Positions 9,050 to 18,550 are shown, counted from the first letter of the stretch. The stretch is 64,000 bases of DNA from Mesorhizobium carmichaelinearum (GCF_900199455.1 NZ_FZQR01000003.1:62001-126000), one strand, 5' to 3'. Made by a program: numbers and translations. Notes: generated from the sequence alone by a model not told the origin.

Positions 9050-10504
9050 ATGAAGTTCAGGGATCTGATCAGACTTGCCGACAACAATGTGGAGAAGTCA
9101 TTCGAGGATCTCGAAGCTGACTTGGCCGACGCCGTCGACGAGTGCCTTGGTTTGGATGTCCTGCCAGTGCTGGCAACGGACGATGCCGCGGGTGAGCAGC
9201 CCATGCCGGACGACAACAGCGAACAGGACGACACCGCGCGCACCGAGGATAATGCTGGCACCGACGATGCCGGCACTCCCGAACCCCTGCGACGGCTGAC
9301 CTCTCATACGCAAAGCCGCATGGCTGCCTTGAGTTCCTTTGACGGGCTGTTTCGCGATGCAAAGCTGCATTTCGAGGAGATCAACGCGAAACTGTCCGAG
9401 ATCGCAAGCACGCATCAACTGACCTTTGAATTCTTTCACATCCTTCACGCCGACATTCTCCGCGCCAACGAACTGGAGTTGGCCAATCTAAACCTGACCG
9501 CGGAGCAAAGGAGTCTGTCGGACAAGCTCAATGATCTGAACCGAAGGCAGCATGAGCGTGAAAGCATGGTGGAGGCTTTGCAGCAGCGCGAGGCAAGCCT
9601 GGTTCAGGACGGCGAGGCACTTCGTGGCGCATTGGCCGCGGCAAGGCTGGAACTCGTGGAGGCCGCGAACACCAACGCAAAGAACGAAGCGGAATTCGGA
9701 GACCTCACAAACACGCTTGCTGCCGCAACCGTCGAGGCCGACAGACGCGCTCGCGAGAACAAACTGCTGCGTGAAAAGAATGTCAGCCTGTCGATCGACC
9801 TGGAAAAGGCGCTGAAGCGGGAGGATGAGGCGCGGCACAGGCTGGACGCATTCTCCTCGATCCATGCCACCGAAGCTGCGAAAAATTCTGAAATACTGGG
9901 TGCGCTCGGTAAGAGCGAAAAGGAAGCGACACGGCTCCACCACGCGCTCGAGGTCACCCAGGCAAAACTGTCGGAGGTGACGGAAACCGCCAGGATCATG
10001 GAGGCGGACAAGGATGCCGAGCTCGAACGCTGCCGGGCCGAGATTCGGGGATTGCGTTCCGAAATTCAGAGCCTCAACTCGCGACTTGAACTTACATCAA
10101 GCGCAAATAGCGAGGCCTCGGCCGAGATCGACAGGCTCAGGCTTCAATGGAGCGACGCCGTGGCGGAAAAGCAGGTGGCGGATGAAAGGTTGGCTGCACT
10201 CGCCAAGGAAGCCGAAACCGACAAGCTGAACCTTTCGAAGATAACCGCCAATTTTTCACAGCTGTCGCTGCAGCAGGCATCCGATCAAATACAACTCGAT
10301 ATCAGACGGCAGGAATGCGAGGATCTGCGGGCCGAAATTGCATCGGTCAACGCCCGGATCAGAGATTTGCTGCCCTATGAGAGGCTCCATAGCACCACGA
10401 ACGCCGTGCCGCATAAGAACGATGTGGCCAAGATTCCGGTGACGGTGGAGCGAACGGTGCGTACCGCTCGCCGCATTCGCCGACGGGCGCTCACCGCGTC
10501 GTAG
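9050..10504 (+). CDS. Cytoplasmic coiled-coil protein, function unknown
   Basis: 484 residues with no signal peptide and no membrane segment. Residues about 55-80 form an acidic low-complexity stretch (DDNSEQDDTARTEDNAGTDD). From about 150 to 440 the sequence is almost continuous heptad-like, Glu/Leu/Ala/Arg-rich helix, predicted long coiled coil. The C-terminus is strongly basic (RTVRTARRIRRRALTAS), suggesting membrane-surface or nucleic-acid binding. It resembles bacterial cytoskeletal or scaffold coiled-coil proteins only in general architecture. I cannot assign a family. It converges on the HlyD gene with 42 bases between the stops and sits beside the first type I exporter. An accessory role in polymer or protein secretion is possible but unsupported. 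Confidence 0.7.
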   Translation: MKFRDLIRLADNNVEKSFEDLEADLADAVDECLGLDVLPVLATDDAAGEQPMPDDNSEQDDTARTEDNAGTDDAGTPEPLRRLTSHTQSRMAALSSFDGLFRDAKLHFEEINAKLSEIASTHQLTFEFFHILHADILRANELELANLNLTAEQRSLSDKLNDLNRRQHERESMVEALQQREASLVQDGEALRGALAAARLELVEAANTNAKNEAEFGDLTNTLAAATVEADRRARENKLLREKNVSLSIDLEKALKREDEARHRLDAFSSIHATEAAKNSEILGALGKSEKEATRLHHALEVTQAKLSEVTETARIMEADKDAELERCRAEIRGLRSEIQSLNSRLELTSSANSEASAEIDRLRLQWSDAVAEKQVADERLAALAKEAETDKLNLSKITANFSQLSLQQASDQIQLDIRRQECEDLRAEIASVNARIRDLLPYERLHSTTNAVPHKNDVAKIPVTVERTVRTARRIRRRALTAS

Positions 10505-10546
10505 GAGCTAATCGCATTTGCGGCTCGCTTCCAACAGGTCGCCATG

Positions 10547-11920
10547 TCATTGGCGGAAGGCCCTGGACATCTGATCCGTGAGAGGCTTCAGCAGATAAGA
10601 CCAGACGCTGCGTTCGTCGGTGCTTATGTGGACCTCTGCCGGCATACCTGGTTTGAGCACCTTGGCATCGGTCAGGCAGGCCGCCTTGTTCTCGACATTG
10701 ATACGGGCCGAGAAATACGAAAGCTGTTTCTGCTGATCCTTGATCAGATCCGCCGAGATGCGCTTGACGGATCCCTCGCAAGCCGGCGTGGTACCGGCAT
10801 CGAAAGCCGGAAACCGGATCGACACGTGCTGACCTGGACGAACGTCGTCTATGCGCGACGGGGGGATCAGCGCGTCGACGACGAGGTTGTCGGCGTCGGG
10901 GACAATCATCATGATCACTTCCCCAGGAGCGATCACGCCGCCGATCGTGTGGATGGAGGATTCCTGCACCGTTCCCGATTGCGGAGCGCGGATGTTGGTT
11001 TTGGTCAATTCGTCTTGCGCGACGACCTTGCGCTCGCTGAGTTCGGTCTGCTTGGCTTCCGTTTCACGAAGTTCGCTCGTTACTTCACTGCGCCTTTGTT
11101 CATCGAGCTGAAGAATCTGCAATTCGGTCTCGCTGATCCGGGCCTGTGCCTCAGCGACCGCCGCAGCGAGGCGTCCTGATTCTCCGTGCGCCCGGGTGGC
11201 ATCCAATCTGATGTTGCTCAGTCTCTCCTTGGACACCAACTTCTTTGTATAAAGCGCCTGGACATCGGTAAGATCTCCGTCCAGCAGGACCACGGACTGG
11301 TCTTCCGCGGCCTGCTGCGCCTTGAGGCCATCGATCTGGCGTTCGAGTTGCTTTGAACGGCTTTGCAACTGTGCCTTCTGCCCCGTCAACGCCGTTGCGC
11401 GGCTTTCGAACAGCGTGCGCTCCCCGTTCACCAGTGCAGCCAGTTCCGGGTCGCCCATCCGTGTTTGAAGGCTGGACGGAAGCTGCATTTCCGGCAGCCC
11501 CTGTCGCTCGGCCTCCAGCCGCGCAAGACGAACGGTTGCGCGATCAAGATCCTGACTGATTATTTGCAGGTTGGCCCGCGTCAGCGTGTCGTCCAGCCTG
11601 GCCACCACATCGCCGGCCCGCACATGATCCCCATCTTGCGCGAAGATGCCGCCGATCGTACCGCCGGTCAGATGCTGCACTTTCTTGATGTTGCTTTCGA
11701 CCACAACGGTGGCAGGCGCGATCACCGCGCCGGCGATCTTGGTCAAACCGAGCCAAAGTCCGCCGCCGGCAATCAACATGACGGTGACCGCCGCGCCCAG
11801 GATCAGGTTGGCCCTGATACCATCCCGTGCATCGGCCGAATTCGCCTCGACACCTCGGCTCCCGTCGTCGATCGGAGCAAATGAAACCATCGTCGCGTCA
11901 GACACGAAACAGCACCTCAC
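10547..11920 (-). CDS. Type I secretion periplasmic adaptor (HlyD/PrsE family)
   Basis: Membrane-fusion protein joining the inner-membrane ABC transporter to an outer-membrane TolC-type channel. 457 residues from GTG 11920. There is one N-terminal transmembrane helix (LILGAAVTVMLIAGGGLWLGL), a lipoyl/biotinyl-like half (VQHLTGGTIGGIFAQDGDHV), a long coiled-coil hairpin and the second lipoyl half (NIRAPQSGTVQESSIHTIGG). The end, VWSYLLKPLTDQMSRAFRQ, is typical of HlyD of PrtE/PrsE type. The GTG overlaps the ABC gene stop by 4 bases. A GTG at 11905, with AGGTG just upstream, is an alternative start. The substrate is not adjacent; the RTX protein at 40537 is one candidate. Confidence 0.92.
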   Translation of the reverse strand: MRCCFVSDATMVSFAPIDDGSRGVEANSADARDGIRANLILGAAVTVMLIAGGGLWLGLTKIAGAVIAPATVVVESNIKKVQHLTGGTIGGIFAQDGDHVRAGDVVARLDDTLTRANLQIISQDLDRATVRLARLEAERQGLPEMQLPSSLQTRMGDPELAALVNGERTLFESRATALTGQKAQLQSRSKQLERQIDGLKAQQAAEDQSVVLLDGDLTDVQALYTKKLVSKERLSNIRLDATRAHGESGRLAAAVAEAQARISETELQILQLDEQRRSEVTSELRETEAKQTELSERKVVAQDELTKTNIRAPQSGTVQESSIHTIGGVIAPGEVIMMIVPDADNLVVDALIPPSRIDDVRPGQHVSIRFPAFDAGTTPACEGSVKRISADLIKDQQKQLSYFSARINVENKAACLTDAKVLKPGMPAEVHISTDERSVWSYLLKPLTDQMSRAFRQ

Positions 11921-13671
11921 GCATGACCGCTCACCCCTTTATGCATCGGGACAACCGCCGCCGGCCGTTCAGCAGGCGAAGGGAAAGGCCGGATAACGTT
12001 GGCCAGGACCTCTTCGCGGGAGCCAAAGGAGTGAAGGGTCCCATTCGCCATGACGAGCACCTTGTCGATATTGGTGAGGGCGGAAGGACGATGCGCAACA
12101 ACGATGACGATGCCCCCACGCCGGCGCACGCCCAGGATCGCCCCAGCCAGGGCGGTATCGCCATCGACGTCCAGGTTTGAATTCGGCTCGTCGAGAACAA
12201 CAAGAAACGGGTCGCCATAAAGTGCCCTGGCAAGCCCAACGAGTTGCCGCTGTCCGGCCGACAGGGCTGCCCCTCCCTCGCCTACGCGTGTTTGAAACCC
12301 ATTCGGCAATCGCATGATCATCTTGTCGACGCCCGCGGCCCTGGCGGCTGCCAGAACGCCCTTGGCATCGCCCTTGCCGCCAAATCGCGAAATGTTATCG
12401 GCCACTGTTCCATCAAACAGTTCGACGTCCTGCGGCAGGTAACCGATATGAGCGCCAAGCTGTTCCTGGCCCCATTGGTCGAGCGAGGCTTCGTCCAGCC
12501 TGACCGTTCCGCGAAGCGGCTGCCACACTCCCACCAGCGCGCGCACAAGCGTCGTTTTGCCGGAACCGCTTGGCCCGACAATGGCCATGCCCGCGCCTCC
12601 AGACAGGTTGAAGCTGACATTGGCCACGGTCGGCTTTTGCTGGCCTGGCGGAGCTATCGTCACGTCCTCGACCGCAAGCATCGCCTGCGGGCGCGGCAAT
12701 TCCATGAGCTCGCCTTGGCTACCAAAGGCGGCCAGCGCCGCTGCCAGTTGGGAATAGCTTTGCCTGAACGCCACAAACCCTCGCCAGTTTGCGAGCGCGG
12801 CATCAACCGGAGCCAGCGACCGGCCCAGCAATATGGAGGATGCTATGATCACACCTGGGGACGCTTCGCCTCCGATCACGAGATAGGCGCCCAGCCCCAG
12901 AACGCATGACTGCAAAGCCATCCGCAGCGCCCTCGACAGTGCGCCGGTGGCACCGACAATGTCGGAAAGCCGCTCCTGGTGCGCGAGATATGCTTGATTG
13001 ATCTCACCCCAGCGGCGGGCAAGCCGCCCGGAAAGGCCCATCGCGCGCACAACCTCCGCGTTGCGGCGGCCGGAATCTGCAAGATTGCGTTGCGACACCA
13101 TTGTCTCGGACGCCCGCGCCGCAGATGCGCGACCAAGCACTTCCGCGATCACCGTGAGTAGCACGACAATGATCGCACCGCTTGTCGCCAGCAGACCGAG
13201 CGCCGGATGCAGGAAGTAGATGATCAGCAGATAAAACGGTATCCACGGCGCGTCGAAGATGACGGTCGGCCCCAATCCTGAAAGGAAACCGCGCAACTGG
13301 TCCAGATCACGAAGCGGATGTATCCGGTTCGCATCCTGGCCGCCGATGAGCGGTAAGGACAGTGAGAGGCCGAAGACCCTTTGCTGCAGCTTCTTATGGA
13401 GACGATTGCCGATTCGAACCAGGAGGCGAAGCCGCACGAAATCCAGCAATCCGTAGACCGCGTAAAGGCCCAGCATTCCGATCGTAAATCCGACAAGCGT
13501 CGGAACGCTCTGTGAAGGCAGAACGCGGTCGTAGATCTGCAGCATATAGACGGAGCCGGTCAAAGCGAGAATGTTTATGACCGCCGAGAACACACCAACG
13601 CCTACCAGCGCGGGCACGGCGTCAAGCAAGGCGCCACGCAGATCGGGCGAGCGTATCCCACCGGAACTCAT
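11917..13671 (-). CDS. Type I secretion ABC transporter, permease-ATPase (PrtD/PrsD family)
   Basis: 584-residue half transporter. The N-terminal membrane domain starts at about residue 20 (FSAVINILALTGSVYMLQIYDRV) and has no C39 peptidase, so substrates should carry uncleaved C-terminal signals. The ATPase domain has Walker A GPSGSGKTT, signature LSAGQRQLVGLARAL, Walker B FLVVLDEPNSNLD and a switch histidine in VAHRPS. It is translationally coupled to its adaptor. In rhizobia PrsD/PrsE-type systems export EPS glycanases and RTX adhesins, which fits the EPS neighbourhood. A second, distinct pair lies at 47782-50959. Confidence 0.92.
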   Translation of the reverse strand: MSSGGIRSPDLRGALLDAVPALVGVGVFSAVINILALTGSVYMLQIYDRVLPSQSVPTLVGFTIGMLGLYAVYGLLDFVRLRLLVRIGNRLHKKLQQRVFGLSLSLPLIGGQDANRIHPLRDLDQLRGFLSGLGPTVIFDAPWIPFYLLIIYFLHPALGLLATSGAIIVVLLTVIAEVLGRASAARASETMVSQRNLADSGRRNAEVVRAMGLSGRLARRWGEINQAYLAHQERLSDIVGATGALSRALRMALQSCVLGLGAYLVIGGEASPGVIIASSILLGRSLAPVDAALANWRGFVAFRQSYSQLAAALAAFGSQGELMELPRPQAMLAVEDVTIAPPGQQKPTVANVSFNLSGGAGMAIVGPSGSGKTTLVRALVGVWQPLRGTVRLDEASLDQWGQEQLGAHIGYLPQDVELFDGTVADNISRFGGKGDAKGVLAAARAAGVDKMIMRLPNGFQTRVGEGGAALSAGQRQLVGLARALYGDPFLVVLDEPNSNLDVDGDTALAGAILGVRRRGGIVIVVAHRPSALTNIDKVLVMANGTLHSFGSREEVLANVIRPFPSPAERPAAVVPMHKGVSGHA

Positions 13672-14021
13672 GGCTTGCGACCTTCGACAAGAAGTCGTCG
13701 GGTCGGCCGATCGGCTCCGCCGGCCATGGACAAATTTTGGGTCTTCAGGAGCGTATCCCTCTTTGCCTTCTAATATTACGCCCCACTAACGTATCTGGCC
13801 TTCCGTCCAAATGTAGCGAAATCGTGGCGCCAGCCCGAGAATCCCGGATTTGACGCATTAAATCGGGGGAAAACTGCCGTTTTAAGGTGTACTGGAAGGC
13901 CGTGGAGGTCGTGCTCCAGGCAATGCGAGCGACACCGCGCCGTCCCTTTCGGGGGTGAGTCGCTGCTCAGGCAAATGGCTCCCCGGCCCTTTTTGCGGAG
14001 CCATTTGAGTGAACGATTCCG
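13672..14021. promoter_or_regulatory. Intergenic region with inverted repeat between methyltransferase end and ABC transporter start
   Basis: Both flanking genes read leftward, so the part near 13672-13860 should hold the promoter of the ABC/HlyD pair (AT-richer segment CTAATATTACG near 13770). No gene is seen. The inverted repeat at 13973-14006 is listed separately. Confidence 0.45.
13973..14006 (-). terminator. Hairpin after the methyltransferase gene
   Basis: Perfect 10-base inverted repeat AAATGGCTCC / GGAGCCATTT separated by 14 bases, just after the methyltransferase stop. There is no clear U-tract on the minus strand, so termination is plausible but not certain. Confidence 0.45.
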
Positions 14022-14939
14022 TTAGCGCTTCTTCGCAACAACCAGGAAATGCTGCGCCAGTTGTCCTGGAATGCGAAGAGTTCTGGACACCTTCTCGAAG
14101 GGCTCGATCAACGCTCCACAGACCCCTGGCAAGAGGTTTCCCGGCCGCGGCAGATAGCCGTAAGGTATCATCTCCTCGACACGGAAGCCCGACGCGGTCA
14201 GGAGTTCCTTGAACGTCGTTGTGCTCAGCGTGTGTCGCATTGTGCGTCCAGACAACCGATTGAGCAGCCGGCAAACCAGGCCGACGGGTGAAGTCGCATT
14301 CATGTGAACATTGCACACAAGTCGCCCGCCGTCTTTCAGATGCTCATTTATCGCCTTCAGCGCGTCCGACTTCAGTTGATCCTCTGCGTTCAGGAAGAAG
14401 CGAAATGCCGTTACGACGTCGAAGGTCTCGCCGAGCGGCTCCCTCGTCATGTCGATGTGACGCAGTCTCACATTGGGCGGAACTTGCGCGCAGTCGAGCA
14501 TGGGTCTGGAAATGTCGGCGCCCACCACCTCGCCGAAGAGCCCGGCTGCCACGTTGGCGATGCGACCTGTTCCGCATGCGAAATCGAGGCACTTTCGGCC
14601 GGCTCCGCCCATTGGGCGAAGAACGTCTAGGATCAGCGGCTTTTCGATTTTCTCCCAAAGCGCGCCATAATAGCCGGACTCGTGTGTTTTGTTGTAATGC
14701 GCGCCGTAGCCCGGCGCGCAATGGCTGGCCCTGTAGTCGTTCGACACTCGGTCGCCTTGCGGGTGGACCTGCTGGCTGGACGTCAGCTCCTGCCAAACTC
14801 TGGACTTACCGGTCTGAGGCCTGGCCCGCGGAATCCGCGCTGCTGAAGGCATATCGAAAGCGTAATTTGCCGACTGAGCCATTTGAACCGCGTTCGTCGG
14901 CGGCGCCGGCTTCACCCCTTGCTTGGAATTGAGCCTCAC
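14022..14939 (-). CDS. SAM-dependent class I methyltransferase
   Basis: 305 residues from a GTG at 14939 that has GGGAGA six bases upstream. The SAM-binding motif I is CLDFACGTGRIANVA, followed by VVGADIS (motif II acid loop) and FDVVTAFRFFLN. The Rossmann core covers about 120-240, and the first 75 residues look poorly ordered, so an internal start (MAQSANYAF, or the GTG before SNDYRASH) is possible. It is the last gene after the ExoF-like gene (86-base gap). It probably methylates a sugar or a small acyl substituent of the polysaccharide. The family cannot tell the acceptor. Confidence 0.82.
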   Translation of the reverse strand: MRLNSKQGVKPAPPTNAVQMAQSANYAFDMPSAARIPRARPQTGKSRVWQELTSSQQVHPQGDRVSNDYRASHCAPGYGAHYNKTHESGYYGALWEKIEKPLILDVLRPMGGAGRKCLDFACGTGRIANVAAGLFGEVVGADISRPMLDCAQVPPNVRLRHIDMTREPLGETFDVVTAFRFFLNAEDQLKSDALKAINEHLKDGGRLVCNVHMNATSPVGLVCRLLNRLSGRTMRHTLSTTTFKELLTASGFRVEEMIPYGYLPRPGNLLPGVCGALIEPFEKVSRTLRIPGQLAQHFLVVAKKR

Positions 14940-15025
14940 CAGTATCTCCCGTTACATTGTGTTCGACTGCCCGATCGAACAGTGAGCTCCCCAACCCCAT
15001 TTTGTCGGACCGCGACCGAGGCGGC

Positions 15026-16285
15026 CTATTGGATCGCCACGCTTTGCAGATCGCTGCTGAACCTGGCTTCGACGGTGTCCCCCGGCATCACGATCGTGTC
15101 TTCGTCAGCCGACAGCTTGCGCCATTCATCGCCGACCTTGCGGACGATCGTGACCTGAGCCCGGATTGTTTCGCCGGCAATCGGCAATGGCTGGGTGGAT
15201 GCGCCGGTCGGTTGCAGCTTCTCGCTGGCGGCGTGGAGCCTGGCGGTGACATCGGCCAGCCGCGCGTTGGTGTCTTTCAGATCCGTCAGCAAGACAATCC
15301 TCCTTTGATTGTCATTGCGTTCGTGCTGCCTGACATAGTCCTCCTGCTGGCGCCGCGCTCTCATGAGCTCGACCGTGGTTTGCAGCGCACCGCTCGACGA
15401 CAGAAGCAAGGCGCGCCTTACATCGGCGAGCCGGTTGTTGGTCAGATTGCCTGCGTCAAACGCCTTGGTTACTTTCGCCAGGTCTTCCTGATCCGCCTTC
15501 ACGCTCTCGGCCTCGACCTCTTCGCGCTTCTGCAAAACCTCGATTTGATCGCCCGCGTCCTTCTCGCCCTTCTCGAGAAAAGCCTGCTCCTGCTGGAAAT
15601 CGCTCAGCGCAATCTTCAGCCCGTCCGCTTCAGCCTCGGCGATCGCGGCGCCAACGCTGGGCGATAGGGGTGACCCCTGCGGCGTCTGCTTGTCGAAATC
15701 CGCCTGGCCCTGAAGTTCGGCGCGGACACGGGCGGCGTGAAAATAGTCTTTGGTGTAATCCCCCCAAAGTGTCTCGTAGTCCCGCCTGAGATCGACCGGA
15801 TCAGGCCCGGTCTGGCCTGCCCTTGACCGCAAGAGGCTGAAGCCGCCGGAGACGGCAAGCGCCTGCCGTACGGTCATGAGCGGACGATAGGCCTGTTGTC
15901 CCGGGGTAAGCACGTCGCCCATCACATAGATCGGACGATATTCCGCGATGATGGCGGTCACGTCGTCCGGCTTGACGACAACCATCTGCTCGCGTCCATC
16001 GGGCAGACGCACATGAAAGATCTTGGTCGGCAAAAGCGCTTGCATGCGCGTCTGCAGTTGAGACGCCGTCAGGCCCGCGACCATGACCATCCCGACTTCG
16101 GGAAGGGCGATATTGCCGTCCATCTGGACCACGGCGCGCTGGGTTCGATCGGGGATCGGCGCTATCCCTATCTCGACGGTATCGCCAGGTGACAGTTGAT
16201 AGGGCTCGGCGTCGCCTGCGATGGCCATCGATGTCAGGGACATCACGGCAACCGCAGCAAGAACAGTTCGTTTAGTGAAGGCCAT
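15026..16285 (-). CDS. exoF: ExoF-like polysaccharide export protein (Wza/OPX family)
   Basis: 419 residues from ATG at 16283-16285, with signal peptide (MAFTKRTVLAAVAVMSLTSM...IAGDAEP). It is secreted to the periplasm or outer membrane. The Poly_export domain starts YQLSPGDTVEIGI, an SLBB-like segment includes YVMGDVLTPGQQAYRP, and a long coiled coil follows (about 225-340). Length and domain order match ExoF of Sinorhizobium (about 420 residues), which works with ExoP in succinoglycan export. The frame could extend upstream to 16570, but that would overlap the propeller gene almost completely. The true start overlaps it by 14 bases. The partner co-polymerase is probably the Wzc-like protein at 30375. 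Confidence 0.88.
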   Translation of the reverse strand: MAFTKRTVLAAVAVMSLTSMAIAGDAEPYQLSPGDTVEIGIAPIPDRTQRAVVQMDGNIALPEVGMVMVAGLTASQLQTRMQALLPTKIFHVRLPDGREQMVVVKPDDVTAIIAEYRPIYVMGDVLTPGQQAYRPLMTVRQALAVSGGFSLLRSRAGQTGPDPVDLRRDYETLWGDYTKDYFHAARVRAELQGQADFDKQTPQGSPLSPSVGAAIAEAEADGLKIALSDFQQEQAFLEKGEKDAGDQIEVLQKREEVEAESVKADQEDLAKVTKAFDAGNLTNNRLADVRRALLLSSSGALQTTVELMRARRQQEDYVRQHERNDNQRRIVLLTDLKDTNARLADVTARLHAASEKLQPTGASTQPLPIAGETIRAQVTIVRKVGDEWRKLSADEDTIVMPGDTVEARFSSDLQSVAIQ

Positions 16286-17549
16286 TTGCGACAATCTCCT
16301 TCTGGTTCGGCACCGGCTCCGAAGGCCATTCAACACGGGTAACGAAATCGTATACCGGGCCACCGGGCACGCCCCAATTGCTCGACCAGACCACTTGTGA
16401 GCCGTCTGGCGACGGCGAGGCATGCGTCTCGCTCCAGTAGTCGAAGTGCACGTTTTGCGTGTCCACGATACGGCGGACCTCTCCGCTGCCGTCCATGCGC
16501 AGCGCAATGACCTGCTGCGCGTAAGGCGCCCAATCCGGGTGCTGCGATATTTCGTCTGGCGTGCCGCCATAGCTCAGAAACACCCAGCCCGGCCTGTCCA
16601 GGGATCTGAGCGACGCATGCATGGCCTCGCCATATTTCATCAGCGAGGTGACCGTGCCATCGGCCAATCGGCGCTTGATCACCTGATATTTGTCGGGATC
16701 CGATTTGCTGATCCCGACAGAGATTTCGCTGCCGTCGGCATCGACCGTCATGTCGCCGTGACCGGGCCGGTGGTGCTCCATCCACTTCTGGCGCAAGACG
16801 CCCTCAATGGAAAAGACGAATCTCGGTTCATTGCCGTCCGGCAATACCTGTGAGCACACAATGTTGATCCCGAGCGGAGAGATCGAGCAGGAACCGGTGG
16901 TTCCTGGAAGTTGGGCAAGATCGATGTCCGGGAATTTCTGGCGCTCCTTGAGGTCGTAGCCAAAGACCACCGCTTTGCCGTCATTGCGCGTTGCGCGCAC
17001 CGCAATGCGGTTGCCGTCGCTGCTCGGATTGCCTTTGTAGGGCCCGAACTGAAGCTTGCTGTAGGCTGCCGAGGTGAACACGATGTCTTCGTGATCGGTG
17101 CGTGGCGCCCAGGTCGAAATCTGCCGGCCAGCAACGCAGATCATCAGCTCGGGATCTTTGGGATGCCATTCGCATTCAGTCGAGCGGTCGCGGTGGAACA
17201 ATGGAACGTAGCTGCGCCCGTCGAGAAAGCACATGCCACCGCAACCATTGACGATCAGGAGAAGGCTCTGGTCGGCATTCCAGGCCTGTGCGCTCGAGTA
17301 ACGGTGGGTGCAGTATTTCTTCCCGCATACACCCGCCAGGCCGAGAATTCCAGGTTCGGTGATCCGTACGAGAATCATGCCGGACCATGGATCCGTCGTT
17401 TCGCGCAGATAGCCCGGCAGGTTTTTTGCCGCCTGTGCCGGCGACGGTTGCGATGCGCTGCTTTCGCGACCGCCGGCCATGTAGATACTGGGCAACATGG
17501 CACCGGCAATCAGCAGCAGCGCCAACATATGCCGGCGGGACAGGTTCAT
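16272..17549 (-). CDS. Periplasmic beta-propeller-like protein of the EPS operon
   Basis: 425 residues with an N-terminal export signal containing a twin-arginine-like SRRHML followed by LALLLIAGAML, so Tat or Sec export. The body has recurring propeller-blade features (SSDGNRIAVRA, VDADGSEISVGIS, SPDGSQVVWSSNWG) similar in style to TolB/WD40 or oligogalacturonate-lyase-type propellers. It has two pairs of cysteines near residues 75-115 (CGKKYCTH, NGCGGMC). ATGA-type overlap of 4 bases couples it to the LegB-like gene, and it overlaps exoF. Function unknown: polymer-binding, a lyase or an assembly scaffold are possibilities. The genetic coupling makes a role in export or modification of the polymer likely. 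Confidence 0.75.
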   Translation of the reverse strand: MNLSRRHMLALLLIAGAMLPSIYMAGGRESSASQPSPAQAAKNLPGYLRETTDPWSGMILVRITEPGILGLAGVCGKKYCTHRYSSAQAWNADQSLLLIVNGCGGMCFLDGRSYVPLFHRDRSTECEWHPKDPELMICVAGRQISTWAPRTDHEDIVFTSAAYSKLQFGPYKGNPSSDGNRIAVRATRNDGKAVVFGYDLKERQKFPDIDLAQLPGTTGSCSISPLGINIVCSQVLPDGNEPRFVFSIEGVLRQKWMEHHRPGHGDMTVDADGSEISVGISKSDPDKYQVIKRRLADGTVTSLMKYGEAMHASLRSLDRPGWVFLSYGGTPDEISQHPDWAPYAQQVIALRMDGSGEVRRIVDTQNVHFDYWSETHASPSPDGSQVVWSSNWGVPGGPVYDFVTRVEWPSEPVPNQKEIVANGLH

Positions 17550-18550
17550 GTCATATAACCCATTTCGCGCCTCACCCGGCCTTCACTAAGGCGCGCGCGC
17601 CACCATGCGATCGTTTGCTCCAGCCCATCGCGCAGGCTGGTCTGCGCCCGCCATCCGGTCTCGCCTTCAAAGAGCGAGGAATCGGCGAGCAAGGCGCGAA
17701 CCTCCGAATTTTGCGGCCGCAAACGGCTTTCGTCGCGATGGACCGGTTTCTTGGAACCGCTCAATTCGAGGACGAGATCCAAGACGTCGGAGACGGTCAC
17801 GGCGCGCTGGCTGCCGGCATTGTAGGCATGGCCGAATTCAAGCCCGGCAAGGCCCGCGGTCAGGAACGCTGCCGCGGTGTCTTCGACAAAGGTCAGGTCA
17901 CGGATCGGGCTTGTATCGCCGACCATGATCGACGGGCAATTCGGGTCGAGGGCCTGCCGGATGATGGTCGGCACAATGGCGCGCTCACTCTGGCGCGGAC
18001 CATAGGTGTTGAAGGGCCGCATGATGACCACCGGGACATCGAACGACCTGGCGTAGGACTCGGCCATCATGTCGGCGCCGATCTTGGATGCCGAATAGGG
18101 GGACTGTCCCTGCAGTGGATGCGTTTCGCGGATGGGCATGGTCTGGGCGGTTCCATAGACCTCGCTTGTGGAGGTATGCACCACGCGCTCCGTCTCCCAT
18201 TGACGCGCCGCTTCGAGAACGTTCACCGTGCCCAGGATGTTGGTTTCCACATAGGACTGGGCAGCCGCGTAGGAATATGGGATCGCGATGAGCGCAGCCA
18301 GATGAAACACAACGGCCTGGCCGCGCACGATCCGGTTCAGGAACGCGCTGTCGCGGACGTCACCGCGAACAAGCTTCAGCTGGCTCCGGATCTTGTCTGG
18401 CAAATCGTCCAGCCATCCATGGCTGTCGAAAGAATTGTAGAGCGCCAGAGCCGTGACATCCGCGCCGTTGCGGACGAGCGCTTCGGTGAGATGCGAACCG
18501 ATAAATCCATCCGCGCCCGTCACCAGAACTTTCTTGCCATTGTAGCTCAT
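17546..18550 (-). CDS. legB: LegB-like NAD-dependent NDP-sugar 4,6-dehydratase
   Basis: 334-residue extended short-chain dehydrogenase. The nucleotide-binding GADGFIGSHL begins at residue 11, active site STSEVYG and YSASK (Tyr-x3-Lys), and sugar-binding MRPFNTYGPRQS. The segment LYNSFDSHGWLDDL is typical of the LegB family, which converts UDP-GlcNAc into the 4-keto-6-deoxy sugar at the start of legionaminic acid or related diamino-sugar pathways. It sits 45 bases after the sugar-phosphate transferase and upstream of the propeller gene. No sialic-acid synthase-like (NeuB/LegI) gene is in the window, so the product is probably a 4-amino-6-deoxy-N-acetylhexosamine rather than legionaminic acid. 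Confidence 0.85.
   Translation of the reverse strand: MSYNGKKVLVTGADGFIGSHLTEALVRNGADVTALALYNSFDSHGWLDDLPDKIRSQLKLVRGDVRDSAFLNRIVRGQAVVFHLAALIAIPYSYAAAQSYVETNILGTVNVLEAARQWETERVVHTSTSEVYGTAQTMPIRETHPLQGQSPYSASKIGADMMAESYARSFDVPVVIMRPFNTYGPRQSERAIVPTIIRQALDPNCPSIMVGDTSPIRDLTFVEDTAAAFLTAGLAGLEFGHAYNAGSQRAVTVSDVLDLVLELSGSKKPVHRDESRLRPQNSEVRALLADSSLFEGETGWRAQTSLRDGLEQTIAWWRARLSEGRVRREMGYMT

Noticed and set aside
16286..16570. Longer N-terminus of the ExoF-like protein (to 16570)
   Set aside because: The extension overlaps the propeller gene almost completely and hides the signal peptide that begins at 16285.
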